Shown here: one piece after another, positions 7,692 to 17,042 of the stretch | Layout: each line of letters starts with the position of its first letter | How positions within the stretch are numbered: position 1 is the stretch's first letter | NCBI GenBank assembly: GCA_943704525.1 | Contig: CALSCQ010001822.1 | Coordinates: 1-21,403 of the forward strand | Direction of reading: 5' to 3' | Source: Pigoraptor vietnamica | Taxonomy: Eukaryota; Opisthokonta; Filasterea | DNA length: 21,403 nt | Program-made: the position numbers and the translations under genes | Notes under the pieces: generated by a model | The model's input: the letters and a program-made list of their open reading frames with translations, nothing else | Database searches by the model: none | Told to the model about the DNA's origin: nothing

Positions 7692-10600
7692 GTCTGAGTT
7701 CAACTATAGCATATGCATTAGATTCCCCCTGCACGTGGAGGGTGGCAGTCTTCTCCAATTTCTCCCCCTGTCGCTGCGTCCATACCCTCGAGCAAAAGCA
7801 CCCGCTCACTCTGCGCGCGTCGCAGGTCGAGCGTGATGGGAATTGCGATTGCCGCATCAAACACGTGGGGCCTCTTCCTTCTCATAGTGCTGATGGGCGT
7901 CGGTCTCGTCGAAATTCCGCGCGCCATCTTCGACCACTGGCGCACAGAGTACCGCCTCTGCCACGAGCAGTTCACCGCCAGCAAGCTTCGCGCCGAATGG
8001 GTGTGTGTGCGTGTGTGTGTGTATGTGTGTGTGGGGGGGGGGGGGGGGGGGGGGGGGGAGGGATTCGAGGGTATCCGTGGGGATTCGTTGCGTGCGACGT
8101 TATGCTTTGCATTGGTTCGACCGTCTCTTGTTTTCAGGCACCGCTCACGCGTCACGTGCGTTGTGATTTCAATGCAGGACGATGAAGAGGCGGACATGAA
8201 GGAAGTGATATCTATGCGCGACGTGAGCAAGACGGCCGACCGCGTGCCATTCCACGACTCTCTCCGCGTGTACGTCGACGAAATCCTCATGAAGGCGACC
8301 GCAAACGGCTTTGGGCACCTCATTCGCACGTCCCGCCCACTCGGTGCAAGCGCAAGCGCCAGGGACGACGCAAAAAGCCGGAGGGCCGTGTCGGACGACG
8401 ACGATCCCATCACGCTCAAGTCGCTGACGGCGCTGCACCGGCGCGTGCTTCGGGGGTGTAAGAACTTGAAGCGGATTGAGGCGCAGTGGCGTCAGTGTGT
8501 CGACCACGCGTTCGAGCTGGAGGAAATTCTCGCGAATAAGCAAACGGCCGGCTGGCGGTTCCGCCGGTCACTGAGCCCGCCCCGCCGCACGTTCCTCGCG
8601 CCCTTCATCGAGTTTTTCGGTGGGCGTTTGCGCAGTTTATTGTCGGCGTCGTCTGGCGCAGTTAATTTTTCAGATCGGCGATAGCGTGTGCTTTCATTAT
8701 TCGCTCTCCCTTTGTATCTTGATTCCTCCCGCCATTGTCACGTGGTCAGCGCCGCCTCCTCCTCCTCCTCCCTCTCTTCTCGTCTCACCCTCTGTTTCCC
8801 GCACGGCAGAGCGCGTCTGGCTCGTGAACCTGCGTCCGCTGCTGTCGCTGGCCGTGTGGTTTGTGCTGAGCGTAATGTCGGTCGTCATCATCTGGTCGGA
8901 GGTGACGTTCTGGTGCAACAGCCCGCGGCTGTCGATTCTCGCCATCGTCATGGACAAGATTCAGACGCTCCACCTCTACTTCCAGGTCGAGGTGCATCCT
9001 TCTAGTCGCTTGCGCTTGCCACTCTCTCAACTGCGTGTCAGCATTTTGCCTCCGCTTCTTGCCAACATTCTCTTACGACTATCTGCCACTGTTTCCTGCC
9101 GGTGTTTCGCGTCGATCTCACATGGCGTGGGAATGGTCCGCCCGTGTTTACATCTTTGCCTCGCTTGCGCCCACTGACGATCCCATATGTTCTCACATCT
9201 GCGCAGATTCTCTCGATCATCTTCCTCGCCTACATGTGCCTGACGTCATACTCGACGCTCTTCCAGATTCGCTTCTTCAACTTTTACCACCTCGTGCCGC
9301 TCCAGCAGACGGACGATAGCTCGCTCTGCTTCAGCGCGCTCTTTCTCTCGCGTCTCACGGTGCCCCTCGGCCTCAACTTTCTCAACGCATCGCATTTGAA
9401 CGTTGCTTCGGATAGCCTCAACACGCAGACTGCGTTTGTGCAGGTGCGTAAGAAACATGGTGTATATATTTTTGTGAGAGGGTTGAAAGAGGGAAAGGGA
9501 AGGAGAGTGTGCGTGCATTCGTAACGGGAATTGTACCTCACCCTGCCATTTTGCCGCGCAGATTATGGGCACGCAGGACGTCGTTGCGTTCATCGACAAG
9601 GGCTTCAACGTGTACTTCCCCATCTGCACGCTCGTCTTTGCGGTCACGGCCTACTTTCACGCGTGCGCGCGCTTCCTGTCGTACCTCGGGTTCTCGACCT
9701 ACATCGACGACACGCAGGCGACCGACCAGATCAACGAGGGCAAGCAGCTCCTCAGCCGCGGTGGGTGCCTCTGTGCGTCTGCTGTCCACATGCTTGTGAT
9801 GGTGTTTGAGTTAAGACGACGGACGACACTTCCCTGTTATAACGGCGCACTCACGCGCTTCCACTCCTGTGTTGCAGAGAGGCGCGCGCGCGAAAGGGCG
9901 CTCAAGGACCCCGAGGCGTCTTCCGAGAATTCGCTCAGCAGCGTGAGTCGTTGTGTTGTGCCGTCTGCAGAGTCGCAAGGCTGTTCTAGATCTGTTCGTG
10001 CGCAAGTGCGTCCATTGTTTCTTCCACTGATGCGTGTGATTGTGCGGGCAGCGTCGTTTTGGCCTTGGCAAGGACCGCGACCGCGAGGACCGTGCGCCGG
10101 CTGCGCGCGCCTCCCGTGCAGAGACGACAGGCAACAGCGAGCGCGACTACGATCGCAGCGACCGCACGGGCGATCGCAAGCCCAAGAGCAGCGGTTCCCG
10201 CTTTGTCAAACTCCGGGATGACTACGACGATGGTGCAAGCAGCGTCGCGGATTCCGTCGACATGTTCGGACGCAGCGGACGGGACAGCGGCGCCGGCCCG
10301 TCGACGCTTGCCACGCGCGGCGAGGAGCCGTCGAAGGCGAAGAAGTCGTTCGGCGGCGGTTTCTTTTCGCGATTTGGGTTTGGAAAGAAGGGCGGCGACC
10401 GCGATCAGGCGATCGAGCTGCTCTCGGCGGTGGAGGACGAGCCCGTGTTGGGCCACGACAACGACATTGTCGACGACAATTTGAACGTGCGCATTGACGT
10501 GGACGACTTTATTGGCGGCAAAGGTAAGCATTAACCTTCCGTTCTCGTTGCGTGTGTCTATGTGCATGTCGTCATGTGTGTGTGCCCCCGCGCCCAATCC

Positions 10601-10869
10601 TATAGTTTACACATGCGTCGTCTGCGCAACCCTCAGCTCGGGACAGTAGCTTCGACTACGATTCGCGAACGTCGCGCCGCAATCGGCCTGAGCCTTCGAC
10701 CCGCCGCCGCTTTGACGACGACGACGACCAGGGCTCAAGCAGTGGTTGGGACACATCCTCGCGCCGTCGCGCTGGTCGCGACGCTGACACTGATTCGAAC
10801 TGGGACAGGCGTGCCACGGGAAGCAGTCGGAGGTCCGGTGCGCCGCGGAATCTGTTCGATGACGTGTGA
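6480..10869 (+). CDS. LMBRD2: LMBR1-domain membrane protein, LMBRD2-like, ten exons recognised, N-terminus missing
   Basis: Exons: 6480-7078, 7380-7544, 7826-8000, 8178-8619, 8810-8991, 9207-9443, 9562-9760, 9878-9942, 10052-10523, 10637-10869. All introns are GT-AG and splicing keeps one open frame of 922 codons. In order it shows a Ser/Thr/Pro-rich loop, CEEPWTYIGSNILVFVWKVI and YWSSQLLTW, a TM helix (SVGLIFGGGFFIYLIAAG), the signature GIAIAASNTWGLFL with GLVEIPR, a cytosolic helical region with LTALHRRVL, TM helices around SVMSVVIIWSEVTFW and ILSIIFLAYMCLTSYSTLFQ, the loop QQTDDSSLCF, RLTVPLGLNFLNASH, IMGTQDVVAFIDKGFNVYFP, and a long charged tail ending NLFDDV. These blocks follow the known LMBRD2 order. 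Animal LMBRD2 is a polytopic membrane protein linked to beta-adrenergic receptor signalling; the role here is inferred. The tail is longer than in animals, and TM1-TM2 upstream of 6480 are absent. Exon 5 could alternatively end at 8985. Confidence 0.9.
7152..7286. repeat. (GT)n microsatellite in intron 1 of the LMBRD2-like gene
   Basis: An uninterrupted GT run from about 7152 to 7205 is followed by impure GT/GC copies to about 7286. It lies inside the 301-bp intron 7079-7379 on the sense strand, so it is GU-rich in the pre-mRNA. Confidence 0.95.
7603..7686. repeat. (CA)n microsatellite in intron 2 of the LMBRD2-like gene
   Basis: CA runs at 7603-7647 and 7658-7686 are separated by GGCACACGTG-like sequence, inside intron 7545-7825. 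The sense strand is CA-rich, complementary to the GU-rich tract of intron 1. Confidence 0.95.
8001..8058. repeat. (GT)n plus 26-base poly-G run in intron 3
   Basis: The donor GTGTGTGTGCG at 8001 leads straight into GT copies, then 26 consecutive G residues at 8033-8058. The intron (8001-8177) is 177 bp, a multiple of three, and has no stop codon in the reading frame. Confidence 0.9.
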
Positions 10870-11152
10870 GGGACGTTTGTCGATCGGTTTGCGTTTGCGG
10901 GCGCGTTGCGGGCGTTGTCATTGAAGACGGAAAACTGTCGAAGTGTGTGTGTGTGCGTGTGTGACTGTTTGTGCAAGCCGGCGAAGGGTCCAGGCGGCTT
11001 TGACAGCGTCTCACCAATCTCGGCGATACTCAGCACATGCCAGCGCCACCAAGCAGAGTAATGCAGATATGTTCAGTGCGTCAATAGTTCGCCTTCATTT
11101 AGCTGAGCCTCTTGGGCGATGGCTGTAGATGTGGGCCGCAGGAGGGCCTAGA

Positions 11153-12065
11153 TCACTCCGTCCCTCCCGATAGCATCGGCTCTTCAATGGACGATGTCGT
11201 CGTCGCATTCGTAGTTATGAGCCCCTTGCGACGAGCGTAAACGAATGCCGCCGCCCCCACGAGCGCAGCCACGACGAGAGTTACGCCCACCGACACACCG
11301 ATGGCTAGGCCCAGCCGTCCGTCGTTGGAACTGCCCCCACCGCGCACGTAAGCGACGTCGCCTGCGACAGCCCCACTGGCGCAGTCGCACTCGGCACTCG
11401 CCGACGGTCGCAGTGACGGGGAGCAGAACGAGTTGTCGATTACCGCGTCACCGCCGACGTCGTGGCATGACACGAGCCGCGTGGACGAGCACACGCCGTT
11501 GCTCGTTGGCACGCACGGGCCCCACACACCCACCCGCCATTCCGTACACGTTCTCTCGAACATGTACGTCGTGCGGATTTGCAATTTAGCCGCCGACACC
11601 GGGGTTAGGTCGGGCGAGAAGCTCCCAACCTCAACGGTTAGGGGGATCCCAGGAGTGCCCACAAGCGCGGGCGTCACGACACAACCGTCGGTAAACGCCG
11701 AATCGTAGTGGACGCCGCCCGTGATTCGGAATGCAGACCGCATCTGAAGGCTATTGACCCTGTGGACGGCGAGCATCAGGAGGGCCACCACGCGTCTGTG
11801 TCGGCGTGCACATGGCCGTCAGAACAGCTTGGTACCGCAAGTAACCGCCAGTGGCGTCGATGGTTACGTCAAGCGGCGTCGGCACCGTTGGGAGCGACTG
11901 CCACGTGCAAATCGTGGAGGGCCAGTGGTCACCGGGAAACGCCGACACCGCGCTGAACATCGCCGCCGCTGTCACAAAGACCGACAGCACCCACAGGACA
12001 CATGTGCAGTCCCTGCGCGGGGTGAGGGAGTGCGCCCGCGCACGCGGTGCTGTGGAGGGCGCCAT
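11153..12065 (-). CDS. Single-pass membrane protein with TSP1-like ectodomain; one frame change
   Basis: The ATG at 12065 opens a basic N-terminus and a signal-peptide-like hydrophobic stretch (CVLWVLSVFVTAAAMFSAVS). The ectodomain then runs from FPGDHWPSTICTW through GGYLRYQAVLTAMC. Near 11792 the frame moves by +1 and continues with VALLMLAVHRV, a DGCVVTPALVGTPG segment, and a cysteine-rich module (CTEWRVGVWGPC, then CSSTRLVSCHD, ending CDC) that resembles a thrombospondin type-1 repeat of the ADAMTS kind. A TM helix (LAIGVSVGVTLVVAALVGAA) and a short cytosolic tail finish at the stop at 11153. Known: TSP1 modules act in extracellular adhesion and recognition. I infer a surface receptor or adhesion protein. 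The break needs only one extra or missing base, so the gene may be intact in reality. It is convergent with the LMBRD2-like gene, 283 bp away. Confidence 0.6.
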
Positions 12066-12164
12066 CGTGGCCAGTCTTTTGGGGAATTCAACGTATGTTG
12101 GTTCGTTTTCATAGGGTGTTCTCAAAAGCCGTGTGCCGCTGTTGTGCCCCGGAGAGCTTCCCTG

Positions 12165-12200
12165 CCCCGGATATCTCCGGGTCGTCCCGGATATCCGGGA
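12165..12200. promoter_or_regulatory. Paired GGATATC palindromes upstream of the TSP1-like gene
   Basis: CCCCGGATATCTCCGGG (12165-12181, near-palindromic) is followed four bases later by the perfect 16-bp palindrome TCCCGGATATCCGGGA (12185-12200). It sits about 100-135 bp upstream of the ATG of the minus-strand TSP1-like gene. A dimeric DNA-binding factor site is a plausible reading, but only inferred. Confidence 0.35.
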
Positions 12201-13095
12201 TGGCCCGCAGTTCTCCGCTGCCCAAAGAGGCAATGGAAAGATGAAGTTGACCAATTCAAGTCAGGGAAAAGGTGATTACTCAGTTAGGAAAAGCGCGCCA
12301 TTTTGCCAAACGTAAAATGCGACGAAAAGAGACGAAAACGAGGAAATCGAAAACGCGAATGAAAACAACGCAATGTGAACGCAGCGAGCCCGTAAAGTCC
12401 GCGTGCATGTGCGCGATGCAGCCGGGTCATCGACACGTGTTGTTGCCGGCACCCTGCCTGCTGAGATGCATGGCAGGTGCTGTTGCATTTGACGCCGCTT
12501 TTGACGCAGGGACAACGGCGAGTGCCACACGACGTGCGGCACCTGCAAAAAGGAGGCGCTGCACCACCGGGAATAACCATCTCAGCAAACTGGTTGGCCG
12601 CGCTCGTGATGGAAACCTGCTCAGAGGGGAGGCTGTCGGCGTCCACAAGCAGTTCAGGGGGGCAGGCCAGGCCGTCTGGCTCATCGCTACAAGCCCATCC
12701 ACGCGTATCGCCGACTTGAGGACGCCAAACGCCGTCTGGAGATGGTATGTATGGCGCGTTGCTGGCCCTGCCCGGCGAATGATGCGAGCAGGGAGGACGT
12801 TTGGGCGCAGGTGCCCGCGTAAGTCGCTCGGGAGGATGACGCCAACAAAATTCGCCCGGCTCGTACGTAGGATGTCCTTGTGCTGGCTGTTGAAATAAGC
12901 CTCCATACACGCAATCGATGCACTGTTGGACTCACGTGCCTCCCTCTGCAGGATTTCTTGCGGATTGGTGCTGGTTGACCACAGGGCTTGCTGCGCATAA
13001 CGAGGAATGCGGGCTCGCTTGCGCGCTGGCAAGTTGTCATCGTCGCCGGCAACATCGTCTGGAAGTGGGCGGCGCCGCTGTGGCCACTCTCCATC

Positions 13096-14470
13096 GCCGT
13101 GTGCGCCATCGCCGTGCGCGACATCACCGTGCGCGCCATTGCTGTGTGCACATTGCCGTGCGCGCCATCGCCATGTGCTCCGCCGCCGTGTGCTCTGCCG
13201 CCGTGTGCGCCATCGCCGTGCGCTCCGTGGCCATGCGCGCCATCGCCGTGTGCTCCGCCGCCGTGCGTGCCATTGCCGTGCGCTCCGGATCCACCGCCGT
13301 GCGCTCCGTGGCCGTGAGCGCCGCCGCCGTGCGCGACATCGCCGTGCGCGCCATCGCCGTGCGCTCCGCCGCCATGCGCTACGCCGCCATGTGCTCCGCC
13401 GCCATGCACTACGCCGCCGTGCACTCCGCCACCATGCGCTATGCCGCCGTGTGCTCCGCCGCCGTGCGCTCCACCGCCGTGCGCTCCACCGCCGTGCGCT
13501 CCACCGCCGTGCGCTCCGCCGCCGTGCGCGCCGCCGCCGTGCGCTCTGCCGCCGTGCGCACCATCGCCGTGCGTGCCATTGCCGTGCGCGCCATTGCCGT
13601 GCGCTCCGCCGCGCGCCATGCACACCATCGCCGTGCGCACCATCACCGTGCGCTCCGTGGCTGTGCGCTCCGCCGCCGTGTGCACCATCGCCGTGCACGC
13701 CATCGCCGTGCGCGCCATCGCCGTGCGCTCTGCCGCCATGCGCTATGCCGCCGTGCGCTACGCCGCCGTGCGCTCCGCCGCCGTGCGCTCCGCTGCCATG
13801 CGCTCTGCCACCGTGCGCTCCGCCACCGTGCGCACCATCACCGTGCGCGCCATCGCCATGCGCGCCATCGCCGTGCGCGCCATCACAGTGCGCGCCATCG
13901 CCGTGCGCTCCGTGGCCGTGCGCGCCGCCGCCGTGCGCGCCAACGCCATGCGCGCCATTGCCGTGCGCTCCGTGGCCGTGCGCTCCGCTGCCGTGCGCAC
14001 CATCACCGTGCGCTCCGTGGCCGTGCGCGCCGCCACCGTGCGCGACATCACCGTGCGCGCCATCGCCGTGCGCTCCGCCGCCGTGCGCTCCGGATCCGCC
14101 ACCGTGCGCTCCGTGGCCGTGCGCGCCGCCACCGTGCGCGACATCGCTGTGCGCACCATCGCCGTGCACGCCGCCACCGTGCGCGACATCGCCGTGCGCG
14201 CCATCGCCATGCGCCATCGCTGTGCGCTCCGCCGCCGTGCACTCTGCCGCCGTGCACTCCGTGGCCGTGCGTGCCGCCGCCATGCACGCCATTGCCGTGC
14301 GCGCCATCGCCGTGCGCTCCGCCGCCATGCGCACCGCCGCCGTGCGCACCGCCACCGTGCACTCCGTGGCCGTGCGCGCCGCCGCCATGCGCGCCATTGC
14401 CGTGCGCGCCGCCACCGTGTGCTCTGTGGCCGTGGCGCCGCCGCCGTGTGCTCTGTGGCCGTGCGCTCCA
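13096..14470. repeat. 15-bp minisatellite (~90 units) inside the retroelement reading frame
   Basis: Plus-strand units read GCCGTGCGCNCCNNC with few deviations over about 1.37 kb. On the minus strand this gives pentapeptides AHGDG, AHGGG and AHGHG in one phase, and RTAMA-like or RARRW-like peptides in the other two where the array slips phase. There are no minus-strand stop codons in the long frame through the array, which stays open on both sides. The third and fifth triplets of the unit vary most. CGGATCC-containing variant units occur near 13285 and 14090, hinting at a higher-order duplication. Confidence 0.9.
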
Positions 14471-14627
14471 CCATCATCGTCGTCATGCGCCCCATCGTCC
14501 GCCTCCAAATTCTGTCCTCCAACAGGGAGCTCGAGGTGAATTGTTTCAGCGCGCAGAAATGGAGTTCCGAAGACCAATTCAAATGGTGCCTTGCCTGTTG
14601 CTGCGCTGATCGTCCGATTCATGGAGT

Positions 14628-14758
14628 CTGCCATGCATATGAAATAAATGAGTCACTGTTATCATACTCACTAAGACTCACGGCTCAGTGCAGCCGGCTC
14701 GGGCAGCAAATGCCGCGACAGTTCAGCTGACGCTGGGGACGCACATTACAGTACATAC
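14628..14758 (-). other. Spliceosomal intron (131 bp) within the integrase-like coding sequence
   Basis: The donor is G|GTATGT at 14758 and the acceptor GCATGGCAG| ends at 14628. Splicing joins two different frames (phase 1) and restores the contiguous integrase-type pattern: tryptophan, then about ten residues to the asparagine, then TGKAPFELVFG. Unspliced, the upstream frame reaches a stop codon near 14685. Length and border bases match the introns of the LMBRD2-like gene. Confidence 0.65.
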
Positions 14759-15087
14759 CTGCAACATTTTGAAGGCCTTTGCTCCAGTCGAACCTCCGCG
14801 TCAGTAGAGAAAGGGTGCAACAAGTCAGGTGGCAGCGCTTGGCCAGTTCCCTCCGCACGGCCGCGGCGTTATTCACCCGCGCCTGGTTTGCATTGTGAAT
14901 CGCCACCACGTCGGCCTCGGCCTTATTCAGGTCGACGACCGCTCCTGCACTTGGCAGGTACGGTGATTGGTTTGCCATATGGCTAAGAACGCGCAATGCG
15001 CCGGCGGGACAACAGCCGAAGCCCACTTTCATCAAATCAGTTCGAATTCACTTTTTTCATTTGTTGCTTTATTTTTTCACTTTACAG

Positions 15088-16055
15088 TCAGTGTTCCGCC
15101 CTCGTGTATGATTGCAAAGGCGGCGCAGGGGGCTACAGCGGTGTGCATGGCAAAGGCGGTGTGCAGGGCTCAGGCGGCGCTGGGACGCGAGGTGTCCCTT
15201 TTTTTGTCAACCAAATGTCAGGAACCAGAAGCAATGAACAATAACGTAGGGGCAGTTGATCGTTACTTGCCACCAGCGCCTCCGTGGCCGTCGGACAGTC
15301 GCCGCAGTATTATCTGCGGGTGAAATTCACGGAGTTCTGGTGGACAATGCCTTACAATGGCCTGTACCGGCGATCAAGTTTTACGACAAGGACGGCATGT
15401 ACGTTGCGCCCATAATGGACGCAATCAAGGCGTCGACGGCGTTCGTGGACTATGATCCGACGTGCTGCAAGCCAAACAGTTATGCCACGGATTCTGATCA
15501 GGGGACGAGGTGGTCATCCACGAGCTGGGACGCGGACACCAAGAGCATGACGCTCACGTTGCCCTTTGCGGCGCCCTTTGAGCCTGGGTCCTTTGACATG
15601 AGGTCGTATTACTTGCAGACCAAGACGTTCTTCATCGAGTCGTCTACACTGAGACGGGGTCGCGTTTGAGCCCATTTTCGAGGCAGAGTTGAACCCGGAC
15701 GAGACGACGGCGCTGATCAACCACCACATTGGGTACGACTTCAGTGCCAACGGCATTCGCTTTCTCAGGTTCGAATTCCCCGATAGCCGTACTGCGCGTA
15801 CAATGGCATTTACGACATGTCGGTCTACGGCGGGCCCAACCGCGTGTTCGTCCCGCTGAGCAAGGTCAGTGCCTCGTCCACGTACACGAAAGCCGCCGGC
15901 TACGACGCAAAGTACGCGGTGGACTCGATCGGCCAGACCAGGTGGTCGTCTGATCCGCGGGCGAGCACCAGCGACGCCGGCGTGACCCTGTCTGTGCAGC
16001 TGAACGGCGAGCACGACATATCGAGGGTCTACTTTACGCCGCCGTTCTACAAGCA
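15088..16055 (+). pseudogene. Broken extracellular protein with F5/8 type C-like (galactose-binding-like) domains
   Basis: A pyrimidine-rich tract ending TTTACAG (to 15087) looks like a splice acceptor. It is followed by a Gly-rich stretch (YDCKGGAGGYSGVHGKGG), stops, then protein-like pieces in changing frames: YYLRVKFTEFWWTMPYNGLY (15308-15370), FYDKDGMYVAPIMDAIKAST through DQGTRWSSTSWDADTKSMTL (15379-15620), FEPIFEAELNPDETTALINH and ANGIRFLRFEFPDSR (15665-15790), and YNGIYDMSVYGGPNRVFVPL through YAVDSIGQTRWSSDPRAS (15805-15960), ending FYFTPPFYKQ-like (VYFTPPFYKQ) at 16055. Two segments share the A-x-D-x-x-x-x-TRWSS pattern typical of F5/8 type C/discoidin domains, which bind carbohydrates or lipids at the cell surface. 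At least four frame changes make it a pseudogene. It stops where an antisense F-box fragment begins. Confidence 0.5.
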
Positions 16056-16064
16056 GGTCAGATC

Positions 16065-16359
16065 GACGAGGACAAGCCATTTCAGAGGAATCCAAGCCTT
16101 CACATCCTCGCGGAAGGCCGCGTCCTCAATGTACTTGCGATTGTACAGCGGCCAAAGGTGGCCAGTACAGCCGCTCGTGGCGGAGAACGCGATAGAGACG
16201 CCCACACGTCTTTGCCAGCGCGGCCGCCTCCGCATTCGTCAGGTACGGCAAGATGTGGACGACAATCGTCTCCGCGGGGAGCGAGTCAAGGCTCGACGCA
16301 CCGGGAACAGGGACCTCGGGCGCGGGGAGAACAATCCGCGAGCTAGGCACGTCGGACAT
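16065..16359 (-). pseudogene. Truncated F-box gene copy, paralogue of 3568-5362
   Basis: The ATG at 16359 begins MSDVPSSRIVLPAPEVPVPG, then an F-box-like segment LPAETIVVHILPYLTNAEAA and ALAKTCGRLYRVLRHERL. After the CTG codon ending at 16168 the homology continues one base later (skipping 16167) as GHLWPLYNRKYIEDAAFRED and VKAWIP. Homology to the gene at 5362 ends near 16065 and there are no LRRs. Aligned without gaps, the two copies differ mainly at third codon positions, in the first frame before the shift and in the second frame after it. It is therefore a diverged copy, truncated by rearrangement into the F5/8-like pseudogene. Confidence 0.65.
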
Positions 16360-16374
16360 TTTCGGTTTTTGTGA

Positions 16375-17042
16375 AAACGAGGGCTCGCAAAGCCGAACCG
16401 ACAAGCAAAGGGGGCAACGGGTACGGAGGTTCACGTGGCGACAGAACGCACAGGAGCGCAAACTGCTTTTGCGTGCCAAAGCAGGACAACGCAGTGAGCA
16501 AAACGCGCCACAAAACGCAACGACACCGCCGACTCTTGCTTTGTTTTTACGGGATGCACCCCTCCCTCCGAGTCAACGGAGTAAATTCTGAATTTCGCCG
16601 GATCGGTTTATTGTCTGTTACAATCTCGGGAAGCAACTTTCACTATCCCCGGCATTTTCAGTCTTCCGATTCAGTGCACAACGGATCACACAGCTAGAAC
16701 CAGTCGGCGCATGCGTGCCGGTGTGTGCATGGGCCAAGGCTGTTCAGTCATGCACGGCGTGCGCCTTAATATGTCCACAGACGGAGTCACCGCCGAGCAG
16801 CCAGTCTCGGAACTGGCGGCCGGCCGGTCCAGGCCCGCCGGCGGCCCGGGCCGGCGCGCCGCCGATAAAGAGCGTGTCCAGCCGGACGGAGGCCCGCTGG
16901 TACCGGCGTTGCGATCAGTCGAGCGCGTCACGGCGCCGGCATGTGCTCCGAACCAGGAGTGATACCGCCGAGACTTGACGACAGACTGGTGCCGGACCGG
17001 CTCACCGGCTCAAACTGATATACAATTTGCATTCCGGCCATT
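16375..17042. other. Intergenic region, 668 bp, no gene recognised
   Basis: No frame in this stretch resembles a protein. It holds a GC-rich block at 16816-16863 packed with nested palindromes (GGCCGGCC, GCCGGC, CCCGGG, GGCGCGCC). It also covers the 3' flank of the oxygenase gene ending at 17043. Confidence 0.5.

Larger units (their letters stand above)
12284..14978 (-). mobile_element. Retroelement-derived gene: integrase tail, AHGxG repeat, chromodomain-like and CXC segments
   Basis: Minus strand. The exon 14978-14759 ends with DWSKGLQNVA. The next exon starts at 14627 with SMNRTISAATGKAPFELVFG, the late-integrase motif of Ty3/gypsy-type elements. After an acidic linker comes a huge AHGxG repeat (see minisatellite). 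Next are an Arg-rich stretch, then RTSRANFVGVILPSDLRGHL, then YHLQTAFGVLKSAIRVDGLV, which resembles the chromodomain-like barrel that follows integrase. A -1 change at a six-C run near 12660 gives the frame of a CXC-type cysteine motif (CRCRTSCGTRRCPC..CNSTCH, about 12547-12449), seen at the C-terminus of some gypsy polyproteins, and a stop at 12284. Protease, RT, RNase H and the integrase core are absent, so the element is 5'-truncated or a new chimeric host gene. The first-exon sequence upstream of DW (from MANQSPYLPSAG) is not recognisable as integrase. Confidence 0.7.

Noticed and set aside
13096-14470. Repeat array considered as a CRISPR array
   Set aside because: Units are contiguous 15-mers with no unique spacers, in a eukaryotic context with no cas genes.
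12918-14609. Long plus-strand open frames (Cys-Ala-Pro, Arg-Ala-Leu, Val-Arg-Ala repeats)
   Set aside because: They are translations of the 15-bp minisatellite on the wrong strand. Only the minus frame connects to recognisable protein on both sides.
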